From assembly GCA_021809365.1 (NCBI GenBank), contig JAKBAC010000034.1, forward strand, positions 1 to 25,104: a stretch of DNA of 25,104 nt, given 5' to 3'. Source of the DNA: Planctomycetota bacterium (GTDB lineage Bacteria; Planctomycetota; Phycisphaerae; WQYP01). The notes under the pieces were generated by a model. The model had not been told where the DNA came from. It saw only the letters and a list, made by a program, of their open reading frames with translations, and searched no databases. The first letter of the stretch is position 1. Each line of letters begins with the position of its first letter. Of the stretch, positions 1 to 7,393 are shown piece after piece. The translations under genes were made by a program, and so were the position numbers.

Positions 1-89
1 CGCGGGAACTTTTCGGTAATAGCGCAAATGCTGTCGGCGTAGGAAATGGCTTTTTGATAGACGATCAGTTTTTCAAAGGTGAACGCCAT
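1..89 (-). CDS. Four-helix bundle protein (23S rRNA intervening-sequence family), N-terminal part only
   Basis: The reverse complement starts with ATG at 89 and reads MAFTFEKLIVYQKAISYADS followed by ICAITEKFP before running off the window edge. The opening F-x-K-L-x-V-Y-Q-K-A pattern is the hallmark of the four-helix bundle family (TIGR02436), first described as proteins encoded in 23S rRNA intervening sequences and related to the Avd accessory proteins of diversity-generating retroelements. The biochemical role is unclear; a nucleic-acid-binding helical bundle is the usual assumption. About 29 of an expected 115-130 residues are visible. It lies on the same strand as tRNA-Pro, separated by a hairpin-containing repeat unit. 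Only a weak GGA stands in the ribosome-binding position. Confidence 0.75.
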   Translation of the reverse strand, partial: MAFTFEKLIVYQKAISYADSICAITEKFP

Positions 90-95
90 AATTGT

Positions 96-238
96 TCCAG
101 GATTGAGAGTAGAAAGTTGAGAGTAGACCGCAGGAGGGATTCTCCACTTCGGCGGCAGCCACTTTTTTGGGCCAGCCTTATTTGCTCTACTGTCTACTCT
201 CTCAGGTCTCCTGCTCTATTTTGGCCTGCGGCCAAAAT
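96..238 (-). repeat. Hairpin/AGAGCAGG repeat unit between tRNA-Pro and the four-helix-bundle gene
   Basis: Reading the minus strand from 238, a perfect inverted repeat (arms ATTTTGGCC and GGCCAAAAT, 3-nt loop, 218-238) is followed by AGAGCAGG (217-210), then CAGTAGAGCAAAT, then AAGGCTGG, and later CTGCGGTCTACT and a GTAGA-rich tail. The same order of blocks recurs on the plus strand at 2131-2660, but there the hairpin arms have different sequences. The first base of the hairpin coincides with the discriminator position of the tRNA. The hairpin could also act as a processing or termination signal for the tRNA transcript, although no T-run follows it. Confidence 0.7.
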
Positions 239-312
239 CGGGGCGACAGGATTCGAACCTGCGACCTCTTAGTCCCGAACCAAGCGCTCTAGCCAAGCTG
301 AGCTACGCCCCG
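238..312 (-). tRNA. tRNA-Pro (anticodon CGG)
   Basis: The reverse complement folds as a complete cloverleaf. The acceptor stem is CGGGGCG pairing with CGCCCCG, the D arm is GCTC/GAGC, and the anticodon stem CTTGG/CTAAG closes the loop TTCGGGA. The T arm is GCAGG/CCTGT around TTCGAAT. The anticodon in the loop is CGG, which reads the proline codon CCG; the loop and stem resemble proK-type tRNA-Pro. The anticodon stem has one G-T pair. Length is 75 nt with discriminator A. CCA is not encoded, since TTT follows, so it must be added after transcription. No strong promoter could be fixed upstream. Confidence 0.95.
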
Positions 313-577
313 TGATCGCCATATATCTTATGCGAAAGTTCGGAATTCATCCACTCCAAAGGCCTGCGATGAATAACGAGCAACGACAACCCGGGGAGTT
401 CACCACTATGACACAACATGACGACGGCTGCGATGGAACTTACCACCAACCGCGGATTGCGCGGATATGGCACACCCCGGCGGGCCAAACCCACCGGCTG
501 ATATTCCGCACGGCGAATCGATATCGCCGGCAATGTGTCTTATGCTTGTTACCTCTTCTCTCCTGAATACGGAGTAA
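313..577. other. Non-coding interval between tRNA-Pro and mltA
   Basis: About 400 bases separate the tRNA 5' end from the mltA start. Short open frames exist on both strands (312-566 plus, 303-533 minus), but neither gives a recognisable protein, a ribosome-binding site or a conserved motif, and they overlap each other. I see no RNA gene. Promoter-like hexamers for mltA begin around 578. Confidence 0.5.
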
Positions 578-638
578 TTGGAAACTCTTGCTATCTACAG
601 TAGCATGTTGCTGCAAAAGAAGAGAGAATTGTTATGAT
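578..638 (+). promoter_or_regulatory. Possible promoter region of mltA
   Basis: Two weak sigma-70-like pairs are visible: TTGGAA (578-583), 17 nt, TAGCAT (601-606); and TTGCTG (608-613), 19 nt, TATGAT (633-638). The second has the better -10 but a long spacer. Either would place the transcript start 75-105 nt upstream of the mltA ATG at 714. This is inference from hexamer similarity only. Confidence 0.25.
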
Positions 639-713
639 GGTAACAGGATCAATGGTCGAACCGGCGGGTTCCAGCGTATGGATATACAACTTTTCATTGT
701 GAAGGATCACGTT

Positions 714-2084
714 ATGAAAAAAAATTCGCGGCGTATTTTCGGTGGCCTGGTGCTGAGTTTTCTGGCTTTAGCTGGTTGCAGCACACACAACAACACCATC
801 ATCAAAGCCCCCAGCATGAATGTGGATCATCAACTGGCTCCGGGTGAATGGGGCTTGCGCAAAGTGCCGGAGGGGCAATATCCCAATATGGAATCGGCGT
901 TCATGAATAAGAAAGGGTTGATTACCGCGATCAACCGTTCAATTAAATTCATGCAGTCGCCATCGAGCCGCAAGTTTTTTCCGGACGGGCCTATTACGCA
1001 CAGCCAGGAACTGGCCTCACTCTTTGATTTCAAGTACATGCTGCGCAATGTTCAGTCCCCGGCCAAATTTCAGCAGCTCATTGATTCGCGCTATGATGTG
1101 TATATCGCCAAGGGATATGATGACCGCGGCAGCGTCTGGTTCACGGGATATTACACGCCCATTCTGTACGGCAGTCTGACGCAAACCGCCGAATACCAGT
1201 ATCCCGTTTACAAGCGTCCGCATGATCTGGTCAGCAATCCCATTACCGGGCAGGTTCTGGGCCAGAAGATGCCGGATGGCTCGCTGCGGCCCTTCCCAAC
1301 GCGCCGACAGATACTGCAACAGCATTTGCTTGCCGGCCATGCGCTGGTATGGTTCGCCAATCCGCTTGATGCGTATGTGGCGGAAATTCAGGGGTCCGCC
1401 AAAGTCATTCTGACCAATGGCCAGACGATCACCATCGGATATGCCGGGGACAATGGCCGGACGTATACCGGACTGGGTGAAACGCTGGTGAAACAGGGGA
1501 AAATAAGTGCCCGCAAGCTTTCCCTTCCGGCAATTCAAACGTATTTTCAGATGCACCCCGGAACGGTGGAAAGTGATATCATGCACAACCATTTCATGGC
1601 GTTTCTGAAAATTTACAATCCCGCGCACTGGCCACTTGGATCTCTGGGCGTGAAAGTAACCGCCCATCGCAGTCTGGCGACGGATAAAACCATTAACGCG
1701 CCGCCGTACCAGAGTATTTTCCCGCGTGCGGCTCTTACCTTTGTTGAAACCAATGCGCCCAATACCGCCGGTACCATTTCCCCTTACAAAGGCTTCATGC
1801 TGGATCAGGATACGGGTGGGGCGATTCGCGCGGCCGGGCGCGCGGATATGTACATGGGAATTGGCCCGGACGCCCAGACCCAGGCCGGTTATGAACTGAG
1901 CAAAGGAAAACTGTATTACCTCTTCCTGAAACCCGGTTTGACACCCATGGGCGGAGCACCGCTGGAAAATCAAGCCGCCGGCAACAATAACGCCGCGCCA
2001 ACCAGCGGACAGGGAATGGCGGCTCCGTCCGTGCAACCCACCAGCCCTGGCTATATGAATCAGATGTTTCCAGGCGCGAAATAA
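714..2084 (+). CDS. mltA: Membrane-bound lytic murein transglycosylase A (MltA family lipoprotein)
   Basis: This is a peptidoglycan-cleaving lytic transglycosylase that makes 1,6-anhydro-muropeptides and is anchored as a lipoprotein. The 456-aa product starts with MKKNSRRIFGG, a hydrophobic stretch and a lipobox ending in Cys22 (LALAGC). The MltA barrel domain follows, with WFTGYYTPILYGS (about residues 142-154) and YPVYKRP. The C-terminal 3D domain has LDQDTGGAI and GRADMYMGIGP, giving the aspartates D364/D366 and D378; D366 matches the catalytic Asp of the family. A short low-complexity Ala/Gly/Asn/Pro tail ends the protein. ATG 714 is chosen because AAGGA lies 7 nt upstream and the lipoprotein signal begins there; the frame is open 42 codons further upstream without signal features. 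It stands alone, followed by a repeat-rich spacer. Confidence 0.93.
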   Translation: MKKNSRRIFGGLVLSFLALAGCSTHNNTIIKAPSMNVDHQLAPGEWGLRKVPEGQYPNMESAFMNKKGLITAINRSIKFMQSPSSRKFFPDGPITHSQELASLFDFKYMLRNVQSPAKFQQLIDSRYDVYIAKGYDDRGSVWFTGYYTPILYGSLTQTAEYQYPVYKRPHDLVSNPITGQVLGQKMPDGSLRPFPTRRQILQQHLLAGHALVWFANPLDAYVAEIQGSAKVILTNGQTITIGYAGDNGRTYTGLGETLVKQGKISARKLSLPAIQTYFQMHPGTVESDIMHNHFMAFLKIYNPAHWPLGSLGVKVTAHRSLATDKTINAPPYQSIFPRAALTFVETNAPNTAGTISPYKGFMLDQDTGGAIRAAGRADMYMGIGPDAQTQAGYELSKGKLYYLFLKPGLTPMGGAPLENQAAGNNNAAPTSGQGMAAPSVQPTSPGYMNQMFPGAK

Positions 2085-2162
2085 CTCCGGCAGGACATCA
2101 TGCAATGGTTGTGGGCACCGCGGGAGTGTGAAGCGGCGGCAGCCGCAGAGCAGGAGAACAGT

Positions 2163-2385
2163 AGAGAGTTGACAGTAGAGCGAATCGGGCCGCGGCCCGA
2201 TTAGAGCAGGTGTGAGTAGAACAGGTGAACAGTAGAGCAAATTCGGCTAAAGCAAGAGGATAGGCTGTCGCAAGAGAGTTGACAGTAGAGCGAATCGGGC
2301 CGCGGCCCGATTAGAGCAGGTGTGAGTAGAACAGGTGAACAGTAGAGCAAATTCGGCTAAAGCAAGAGGATAGGCTGTCGCAAGA
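2163..2385 (+). repeat. Perfect 110-bp tandem duplication
   Basis: Positions 2163-2272 and 2273-2382 are identical at all 110 positions, and identity continues 3 bases further. Each copy holds one 20-bp perfect palindrome (AATCGGGCCGCGGCCCGATT at 2183-2202 and 2293-2312) followed by AGAGCAGG. The lack of any substitution points to a recent duplication, or alternatively an assembly artefact. Confidence 0.95.
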
Positions 2386-2568
2386 TGAGGCAACCCCTGC
2401 GGTCTCCTGACTACTTTCTCAACACCGACGACTGCCACCCAAAGCGCGCGGTGCAAGCACACGCGGCGGCGGCTTTCGCCGCAGAGCAGGAGAACAGTAG
2501 AGAGTTGAGCAGTAGAGCACGTAAGGCTGGAACTCAAGAGTTGCTGTCGCAGGATGAGGCCCCTGCGG

Positions 2569-2608
<40 letters not shown>

Positions 2609-2686
2609 ACACCGACAACTGCCACGCACTACGCGCGGTGCAAGCACGCGCGGCTAAAGGGGGATGGGGTGTCCCGGTGCCACGGC

Positions 2687-2710
2687 GCGGATTAATTGCC
2701 ACGCTCGGCG
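2687..2710 (-). repeat. Partial copy of the intergenic GTGGCAAT repeat
   Basis: This 24-bp block matches 4607-4630 at 21 positions (shared core ATTGCCACGC). Read on the minus strand, GCGTGGCAAT followed by an AT-rich triplet and TCCG resembles the 5' half of the larger repeat copies at 16963-17026 and 19954-20013. It sits just upstream of the serA promoter. Confidence 0.5.
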
Positions 2711-2733
2711 GATGGAAATTACCGTTGATTGCT

Positions 2734-2761
2734 TTGCCGTCGGCGATTTTTGTTCTATACT
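2734..2761 (+). promoter_or_regulatory. Likely sigma-70 promoter of serA
   Basis: TTGCCG (2734-2739), a 16-nt spacer and TATACT (2756-2761) form a reasonable vegetative promoter. The expected transcript start near 2768 would leave a leader of about 70 nt before the serA ATG at 2837. No operator or attenuator is evident in the leader. Confidence 0.5.
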
Positions 2762-2836
2762 TTATTATTCCGGCATGAGAATATCATGAATTCCGGGAAT
2801 GGATGTGGTTGTGATATTGGAATTGGATGATCAAAG

Positions 2837-4450
2837 ATGATTAAAATTCTGGTTGCGGACAAAATTGCGGATGAAGGCCTGGACTTGTTGAAGGCCCAGC
2901 CGGATGTGGAACTCACGAACAAGCCGAAGTGGAACCCCGGTGAACTGGCCGCGGAAATCGGCAAGCACGATGGAGCCATTATCCGCAGCGGCGTGAAGAT
3001 CAAAGCCTCGGAGTTTGAGAACCCCGGGCGTCTCAAGGCCATCGCCCGCGCGGGCGTAGGTGTGGACAATGTGGATGTCACCGCCGCCACCAAAGCCGGT
3101 GTGCTGGTCATGAACACACCGGACGCCAATACGCTGACCACGGCTGAACACGCGATCACTCTGATGCTGGCCCTATCGCGGAAAATTGCCCCGGCCGATG
3201 CGCATGTTCGGGCCGGGTTGTGGGAGCGGAATAAATTCATGGGCACACAGTTGGCGGGAAAAACGCTGGGCATCATCGGTTTTGGCCGCATTGGCCGCGC
3301 GGTGGCCAAACGGGCGCTGGGGCTGGAAATGAAGGTCGTGGCGTTTGATCCATTCTTCTTTGCCAACAATGCGTTGGATGGCCAGGTGACCATGACGCAT
3401 GACATTGAGTCACTGTTGCCGCAGTGCGATTACATTACCGTGCATGTGCCGGGCGATAAGACCAAGGGTCTTATTGACGCGGCCAAACTAGCCTTGTGCA
3501 AAAAAGGCGTGCGATTGATCAACTGTGCCCGCGGCGGCGTCATAAGCGAAAAGGATTTGGCGGCGGCGATTGCGGCCGGGCATGTTGCCGGGGCGGCTCT
3601 GGATGTGTTTGAGACGGAACCACCGGCCAAGGATTCACCGCTGTTTGCGTTGGGCGATAAGATTTTATTTACGCCGCACCTTGGTGCCAGCACCAACGAG
3701 GCCCAGACCGCGGTTTCGGTTGATGCGGTCAATGAAATTCTGCTGTATCTGCGCGGGCAGGGTATTGAAGGCGCGGTCAACGCGGGCGGGATTGAAATGA
3801 ATCTCTCCGCACCGGAAAAGGCGTATGCCGATCTGGCGCAGCGCATGGGCATTATTCTCGGCGCGATCGCGGAAAAGGGATTCAACGCCATCACACTGCG
3901 AACCAATGGAGAAATGCCGAAGCGCATCGCCGCGACCTTGCAGCGCCTGGCGATTATTGAGTTGCTAAAGGGTCATATTGAGCAAGTGCCCAATGTGGTC
4001 AACGTGCTGCATCTGGCTGAGCAGCGCGGCATAAGCGTCCGGCAGGAAACCACTGGCCAGGCGATGCAACGAACATTGCAGCACAGCATAGAACTGGAGA
4101 TCACGGAAGGTGACAAGCGGCATTCCATGATCGGCACCGTATTCGCGGATAATCTGCCACGGGTGCTGGCGATCAAGGGCTACTGGATGGACATGGTGCC
4201 GGAAGGTGCCATGACGCTGATTGTCAATAAAGATCGCCCGGGCGTGATTGGCTTTGTCGGCAATACGTTTGGTCAGCAGAAGATCAACATTGCGGACATG
4301 ACCATCAGCCGCAAGGGCGACAAGGCCCTGATGTTGCTGAAGCTTGACGCCCCCGCGACGGCGGAATGCCTGGCGGCCCTGCACAAGGATTCGGGCATTG
4401 AGACGGTCAAGGCATTTGTCTTGCCGGCGTTGCCGGCGGCGGGGGCATAG
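2837..4450 (+). CDS. serA: D-3-phosphoglycerate dehydrogenase
   Basis: SerA catalyses the first step of serine biosynthesis, oxidising 3-phosphoglycerate to 3-phosphohydroxypyruvate with NAD in the cytoplasm. The 537-aa product has the long form of the enzyme. A split substrate-binding domain is followed by a Rossmann domain with GFGRIG (148-153). Catalytic residues appear as Arg232 in NCARGG, Glu261 in DVFETEPP and His281 in TPHLGAST. An intervening domain (about 320-455) and a C-terminal ACT domain (about 460-532, starting near NKDRPGVIG) follow; the ACT domain usually senses serine. ATG 2837 fits the family N-terminus (IKILVADKIADEGL), though the ribosome-binding site is weak. It is a single gene, separated from speA by 265 bp containing an intergenic repeat. 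Confidence 0.96.
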   Translation: MIKILVADKIADEGLDLLKAQPDVELTNKPKWNPGELAAEIGKHDGAIIRSGVKIKASEFENPGRLKAIARAGVGVDNVDVTAATKAGVLVMNTPDANTLTTAEHAITLMLALSRKIAPADAHVRAGLWERNKFMGTQLAGKTLGIIGFGRIGRAVAKRALGLEMKVVAFDPFFFANNALDGQVTMTHDIESLLPQCDYITVHVPGDKTKGLIDAAKLALCKKGVRLINCARGGVISEKDLAAAIAAGHVAGAALDVFETEPPAKDSPLFALGDKILFTPHLGASTNEAQTAVSVDAVNEILLYLRGQGIEGAVNAGGIEMNLSAPEKAYADLAQRMGIILGAIAEKGFNAITLRTNGEMPKRIAATLQRLAIIELLKGHIEQVPNVVNVLHLAEQRGISVRQETTGQAMQRTLQHSIELEITEGDKRHSMIGTVFADNLPRVLAIKGYWMDMVPEGAMTLIVNKDRPGVIGFVGNTFGQQKINIADMTISRKGDKALMLLKLDAPATAECLAALHKDSGIETVKAFVLPALPAAGA

Positions 4451-4514
4451 TTCCGCACGACCCGTCTGCGGTGACCCAAGCCCGAATTGGCCTGAGCGCT
4501 GCGGGGGGCGGGGG

Positions 4515-4563
4515 AATTTTTTCCGGGCGGGCGGCAAAATCGACGGCATAAATGCCGGCGCTA
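4515..4563 (+). repeat. Dispersed intergenic repeat, copy 1 (CGGCATAAATGCCG core)
   Basis: The core CGGCATAAATGCCGGCGCTA occupies 4544-4563 and is preceded by an AT-run and TTTCCGGGCG. The same 20-mer occurs exactly on the minus strand at 19956-19975 and with one mismatch at 17005-17024. The core can form a 6-bp hairpin (CGGCAT/ATGCCG) with a 2-nt loop. It lies in the serA-speA gap. Confidence 0.8.
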
Positions 4564-4606
4564 TGCGAATGGTTGGCCCTGAAAATTCGCAGCGCAGAGG
4601 CCTGGT

Positions 4607-4630
4607 GCGGATTTATTGCCACGCCCGCCG
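4607..4630 (-). repeat. Partial copy of the intergenic GTGGCAAT repeat
   Basis: This block is nearly identical (21 of 24) to 2687-2710. On the minus strand it reads GGCGTGGCAATAAATCCGC, like the left half of the larger repeat copies near 16970 and 20000. It stands about 45 bp from copy 1 in the opposite orientation, so the serA-speA gap holds two half-elements facing each other. Confidence 0.5.
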
Positions 4631-4715
4631 CGGGCCAATCGCGCAATGCGGAAGCATTGAATCGGCTGTGGCGTTATGCTGACGGCGGCTAATTTCAAAA
4701 CTGGGAGTCACCACC

Positions 4716-6641
4716 GTGATGAATCTCTCCGCAGGATGGTCCCTTCAGGATTCCATGGACACCTATGGAATCAATAATTGGGGCAAGGGATATTTTTCAA
4801 TCAACCCCAGCGGCAATGTCGCGGTGCATCCGGAAAAGAATCCGCAGCGCTCCATTGATCTGAAAAAACTCGTCGATCAACTCATTATGCGGGACATCCA
4901 ACTGCCCACACTCATACGCTTCAACGGCATCCTGCGCCACCGCCTGGCGGAAATGAATGACGCTTTCCAAAGCGCCATCCAGGAGAATAATTACAAAGGC
5001 AAATATATCTGTGTTTATCCCATCAAGGTCAATCAGCAGCGACATGTCGTGGAGGAAATTCTGGAGGTGGGATCGCAATACGGCTGGGGGCTTGAGGCCG
5101 GCAGCAAACCCGAATTACTGGTGGTGCTGGCCCTGACCAACGGCACGGACACGCCCATTATCTGCAATGGTTTCAAAGATGACGAATTCATCGAAACCGT
5201 TGTGCTGGCGCAAAAACTGGGCAAACGAATCATTCCGGTCATTGAAAAATTCACCGAACTGGAACTGCTGATTAAATATGGGGAAAAGCACGGCGTGCGC
5301 CCGCAAATGGGAATGCGGGTTAAACTCGCGACGCGCGGCAGCGGACGGTGGGAATCCTCCGGCGGAGCGCGCAGCAAGTTTGGTCTATTTGTCGCGGAGA
5401 TTCTGCGGGCCTTGGAATATCTCAAGGAACGCAACATGCAGGACTGCATGAAACTTCTGCATTTCCATCTGGGCAGCCAGATCACCAATATACGCACGGT
5501 GAAAAACGCGCTCAATGAGGCCGCGCGCGTCTATTGCGAATTGGCCCGCGCCGGCGCGGGCATGGAATACCTGGATGTCGGCGGCGGCCTGGGGGTGGAT
5601 TATGACGGCAGCCAGACCAATTTTGAATCGTCCACCAATTACACGCTGCGCGAATATGCCGGCGATGTTATTTTTCGCATCCAATCCGTGTGCGATGAAT
5701 GCGGCGTCAAGCATCCCACAATCATCAGTGAAAGCGGGCGGGCCATGGTGGCGTATCACAGCCTGCTGGTATTCAACGTGCTGGGCGTCAGTGGATTTGA
5801 TTATTTTGATGTGCCGCACGAATTGCCGGGTGGAGAGGATGTGCCGCAGCCGGTGAAAGATCTTTTTGATTCATGGCGGGATGTCAACAAGAAAAATTTC
5901 CTGGAAATTTATCACGATGCCTCCCAACAGCGCGATGAGGCGCTGAATCTCTTTAACCTCGGCTACTTGAGCCTGGAATTGCGCAGCCTTACGGAAAAGC
6001 TCTATTGGAGCGTGTGCGGAAAAATCCTCAAGGTACTTAAGGAAATCGAATACGTCGGCGATGATTTCGAAACGCTGGAATCCCAGCTTTCCGACACGTA
6101 TTTCTGCAATTTTTCGCTCTTCCAGTCCATGCCCGATTCCTGGGCCATTAAACAACTGTTTCCCATCATGCCCATCCACCGCCTGGCGGAAGAACCGACG
6201 CGCCGCGGCGTGCTGGCGGACATCACCTGCGACAGCGACGGGAAAATCGACTGCTTCATTGACTTGCGTGATGTCAAAAAGACGCTGGAACTGCATGAAT
6301 ACAACGGATCAGATTATTTTATCGGCGCGTTTCTGGTGGGGGCTTATCAGGAAATTCTCGGCGATCTGCACAATCTTCTGGGTGATACCAATGCGGTGCA
6401 TGTGGAACTCGATGAAGCCGGGGATCTGCACATTGATGAGCTGGTCCGTGGAGATTCCGTCCGTGAAGTGCTGCAATATGTGCAGTACAATGCCGATGAA
6501 CTCATGGCCCGCATGCACAAAGATGTGGAACGGGCGGTGCGAGAAAAAACCATCTCCATCGAAGAATCCGCGCTGCTGCTGCGATTTTACGATTCCGGCC
6601 TGCAGGGCTACACCTATCTTGAGGAACCCCATGAAAGTTGA
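4716..6641 (+). CDS. speA: Biosynthetic arginine decarboxylase
   Basis: SpeA is a PLP enzyme of fold type III that converts arginine to agmatine and CO2, the entry to polyamine synthesis by the agmatine route. The 641-aa length fits the family (about 630-660). The PLP lysine is K104 in YPIKVNQQRHVVEE. Other family blocks are GLEAGSKPELL, CNGFKDDEFI, HFHLGSQI (about 249-256), the glycine-rich LDVGGGLGVDYDG (about 286-298), SESGRAMVAYH and the catalytic Cys505 in ITCDSDGKID. The start could be GTG 4716 or the adjacent ATG 4719; GGGAG at 4703-4707 serves both. The 3' end overlaps a short frame at 6631 and leads directly into the phosphatidylserine decarboxylase gene, suggesting co-transcription. 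Confidence 0.96.
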   Translation: MMNLSAGWSLQDSMDTYGINNWGKGYFSINPSGNVAVHPEKNPQRSIDLKKLVDQLIMRDIQLPTLIRFNGILRHRLAEMNDAFQSAIQENNYKGKYICVYPIKVNQQRHVVEEILEVGSQYGWGLEAGSKPELLVVLALTNGTDTPIICNGFKDDEFIETVVLAQKLGKRIIPVIEKFTELELLIKYGEKHGVRPQMGMRVKLATRGSGRWESSGGARSKFGLFVAEILRALEYLKERNMQDCMKLLHFHLGSQITNIRTVKNALNEAARVYCELARAGAGMEYLDVGGGLGVDYDGSQTNFESSTNYTLREYAGDVIFRIQSVCDECGVKHPTIISESGRAMVAYHSLLVFNVLGVSGFDYFDVPHELPGGEDVPQPVKDLFDSWRDVNKKNFLEIYHDASQQRDEALNLFNLGYLSLELRSLTEKLYWSVCGKILKVLKEIEYVGDDFETLESQLSDTYFCNFSLFQSMPDSWAIKQLFPIMPIHRLAEEPTRRGVLADITCDSDGKIDCFIDLRDVKKTLELHEYNGSDYFIGAFLVGAYQEILGDLHNLLGDTNAVHVELDEAGDLHIDELVRGDSVREVLQYVQYNADELMARMHKDVERAVREKTISIEESALLLRFYDSGLQGYTYLEEPHES

Positions 6642-6711
6642 CCGATGGAATCTGTATCGGCCGGGAACCGGTGCCACGGACATCCGGCCCATGGATAATG
6701 GCCATGAATAA
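6631..6711 (+). CDS. Possible 26-aa coupling ORF between speA and psd
   Basis: ATG 6631 lies inside the last codons of speA and is preceded by GAGGA at 6621-6625, a better ribosome-binding site than that of the next gene. The frame encodes 26 residues beginning MKVDRWNLYRPG and ends with TAA at 6709-6711. That stop overlaps the psd start region as ATGAATAA (ATG 6704), a typical translational-coupling arrangement. I do not recognise the peptide. It could be a leader that carries ribosomes from speA to psd, or simply chance. Confidence 0.3.
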   Translation: MKVDRWNLYRPGTGATDIRPMDNGHE

Positions 6712-7381
6712 GTGCCGCCCATGGTTTCCACTTTCCCTTTTCGGCTGGAAGTATTGGCTGTCCATGCTGATTGCCGGGATGGCGCTGACTGCGATTTTGT
6801 TATTTGTCGCGCCGCTTTTCGCATGGTTGTCCGGGTTGATAACCTTGGCGTGCATGTTATTTTTTCGCGATCCGCCTCGCCGCATTCCCGATCAGCCGGG
6901 GCTGATGGTTTCCCCGGCGGACGGAAAAATCGTGGAAATCACCAGGCTGGAACGGCATGAACCCATCAGCGGTCCGGCCCTGCGCATCGGTATATTCTTA
7001 AGCGTGCTGGATGTGCATATTAATCGCAGCCCCTGTGATGGCATCGTCGCCTCGGTTCATTTTGAGCCGGGAGAATTTCTCGATGCCCGCAATCCACAGG
7101 CCGGCATTCGCAATCAATCCAACACGCTGGTGCTCAAAACGGAACTTTCCGCGGACCACGCGCCGATTGCCATTGTCCGGCAGATTGTCGGTGCCATTGC
7201 CCGGCGAATTATCTGCCCCGCGGTACAGGGAACCGAACTAACACGCGGCGAGCGCTTCGGCATGATCGCCTTCGGCAGCCGCACGGAATTAATCGTTCCA
7301 AATCCCGAAGCGTGGGAATGCCTCGTGCAAACCGGGCAACATGTCAAAGGCGGAGCAACAGCGCTGCTGCTCCGACGTTGA
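6698..7381 (+). CDS. psd: Phosphatidylserine decarboxylase, short (PSD-A type)
   Basis: This pyruvoyl-dependent enzyme makes phosphatidylethanolamine from phosphatidylserine at the membrane. The 227-aa product is of the short PSD-A type. An N-terminal hydrophobic region (about residues 18-55, two membrane passes) precedes FFRDPPRRIP, and PADGKIVEI, LSVLDVHINRSP and GERFGMIAFGSRTELIVP follow. The proenzyme should self-cleave between Gly193 and Ser194 of the FGSR motif, with the serine becoming the pyruvoyl group. Start is uncertain: ATG 6698 and ATG 6704 are both possible, neither with a clear ribosome-binding site, and a TTG at 6638 lies further upstream. Coupling to the short ORF that ends at 6711 is plausible. 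It is convergent with the pseudopilin gene, only 12 bp apart. Confidence 0.88.
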   Translation: MAMNKCRPWFPLSLFGWKYWLSMLIAGMALTAILLFVAPLFAWLSGLITLACMLFFRDPPRRIPDQPGLMVSPADGKIVEITRLERHEPISGPALRIGIFLSVLDVHINRSPCDGIVASVHFEPGEFLDARNPQAGIRNQSNTLVLKTELSADHAPIAIVRQIVGAIARRIICPAVQGTELTRGERFGMIAFGSRTELIVPNPEAWECLVQTGQHVKGGATALLLRR

Positions 7382-7393
7382 ATACACCGGCTC

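Noticed and set aside
312..566. 84-codon plus-strand frame and an overlapping 76-codon minus-strand frame (303-533)
   Set aside because: They overlap the tRNA edge and each other, lack a ribosome-binding site and show no family motif.
1017..2240. 407-codon open frame antisense to mltA
   Set aside because: It is a shadow of the mltA reading frame in GC-rich DNA, with no recognisable domain; MltA on the plus strand is clear.
2163..2490. Possible CRISPR array
   Set aside because: Units are 110 bp direct duplications of whole segments including hairpins, without short regular repeats and unique spacers, and no cas genes are present.
2755..3405. 216-codon open frame antisense to serA
   Set aside because: It lies wholly opposite serA coding sequence with intact SerA motifs and has no independent support.
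6638..6697. TTG 6638 as the psd start
   Set aside because: It would add 20 residues unlike the family and overlap speA; the hydrophobic N-terminus fits a start at 6698 or 6704.
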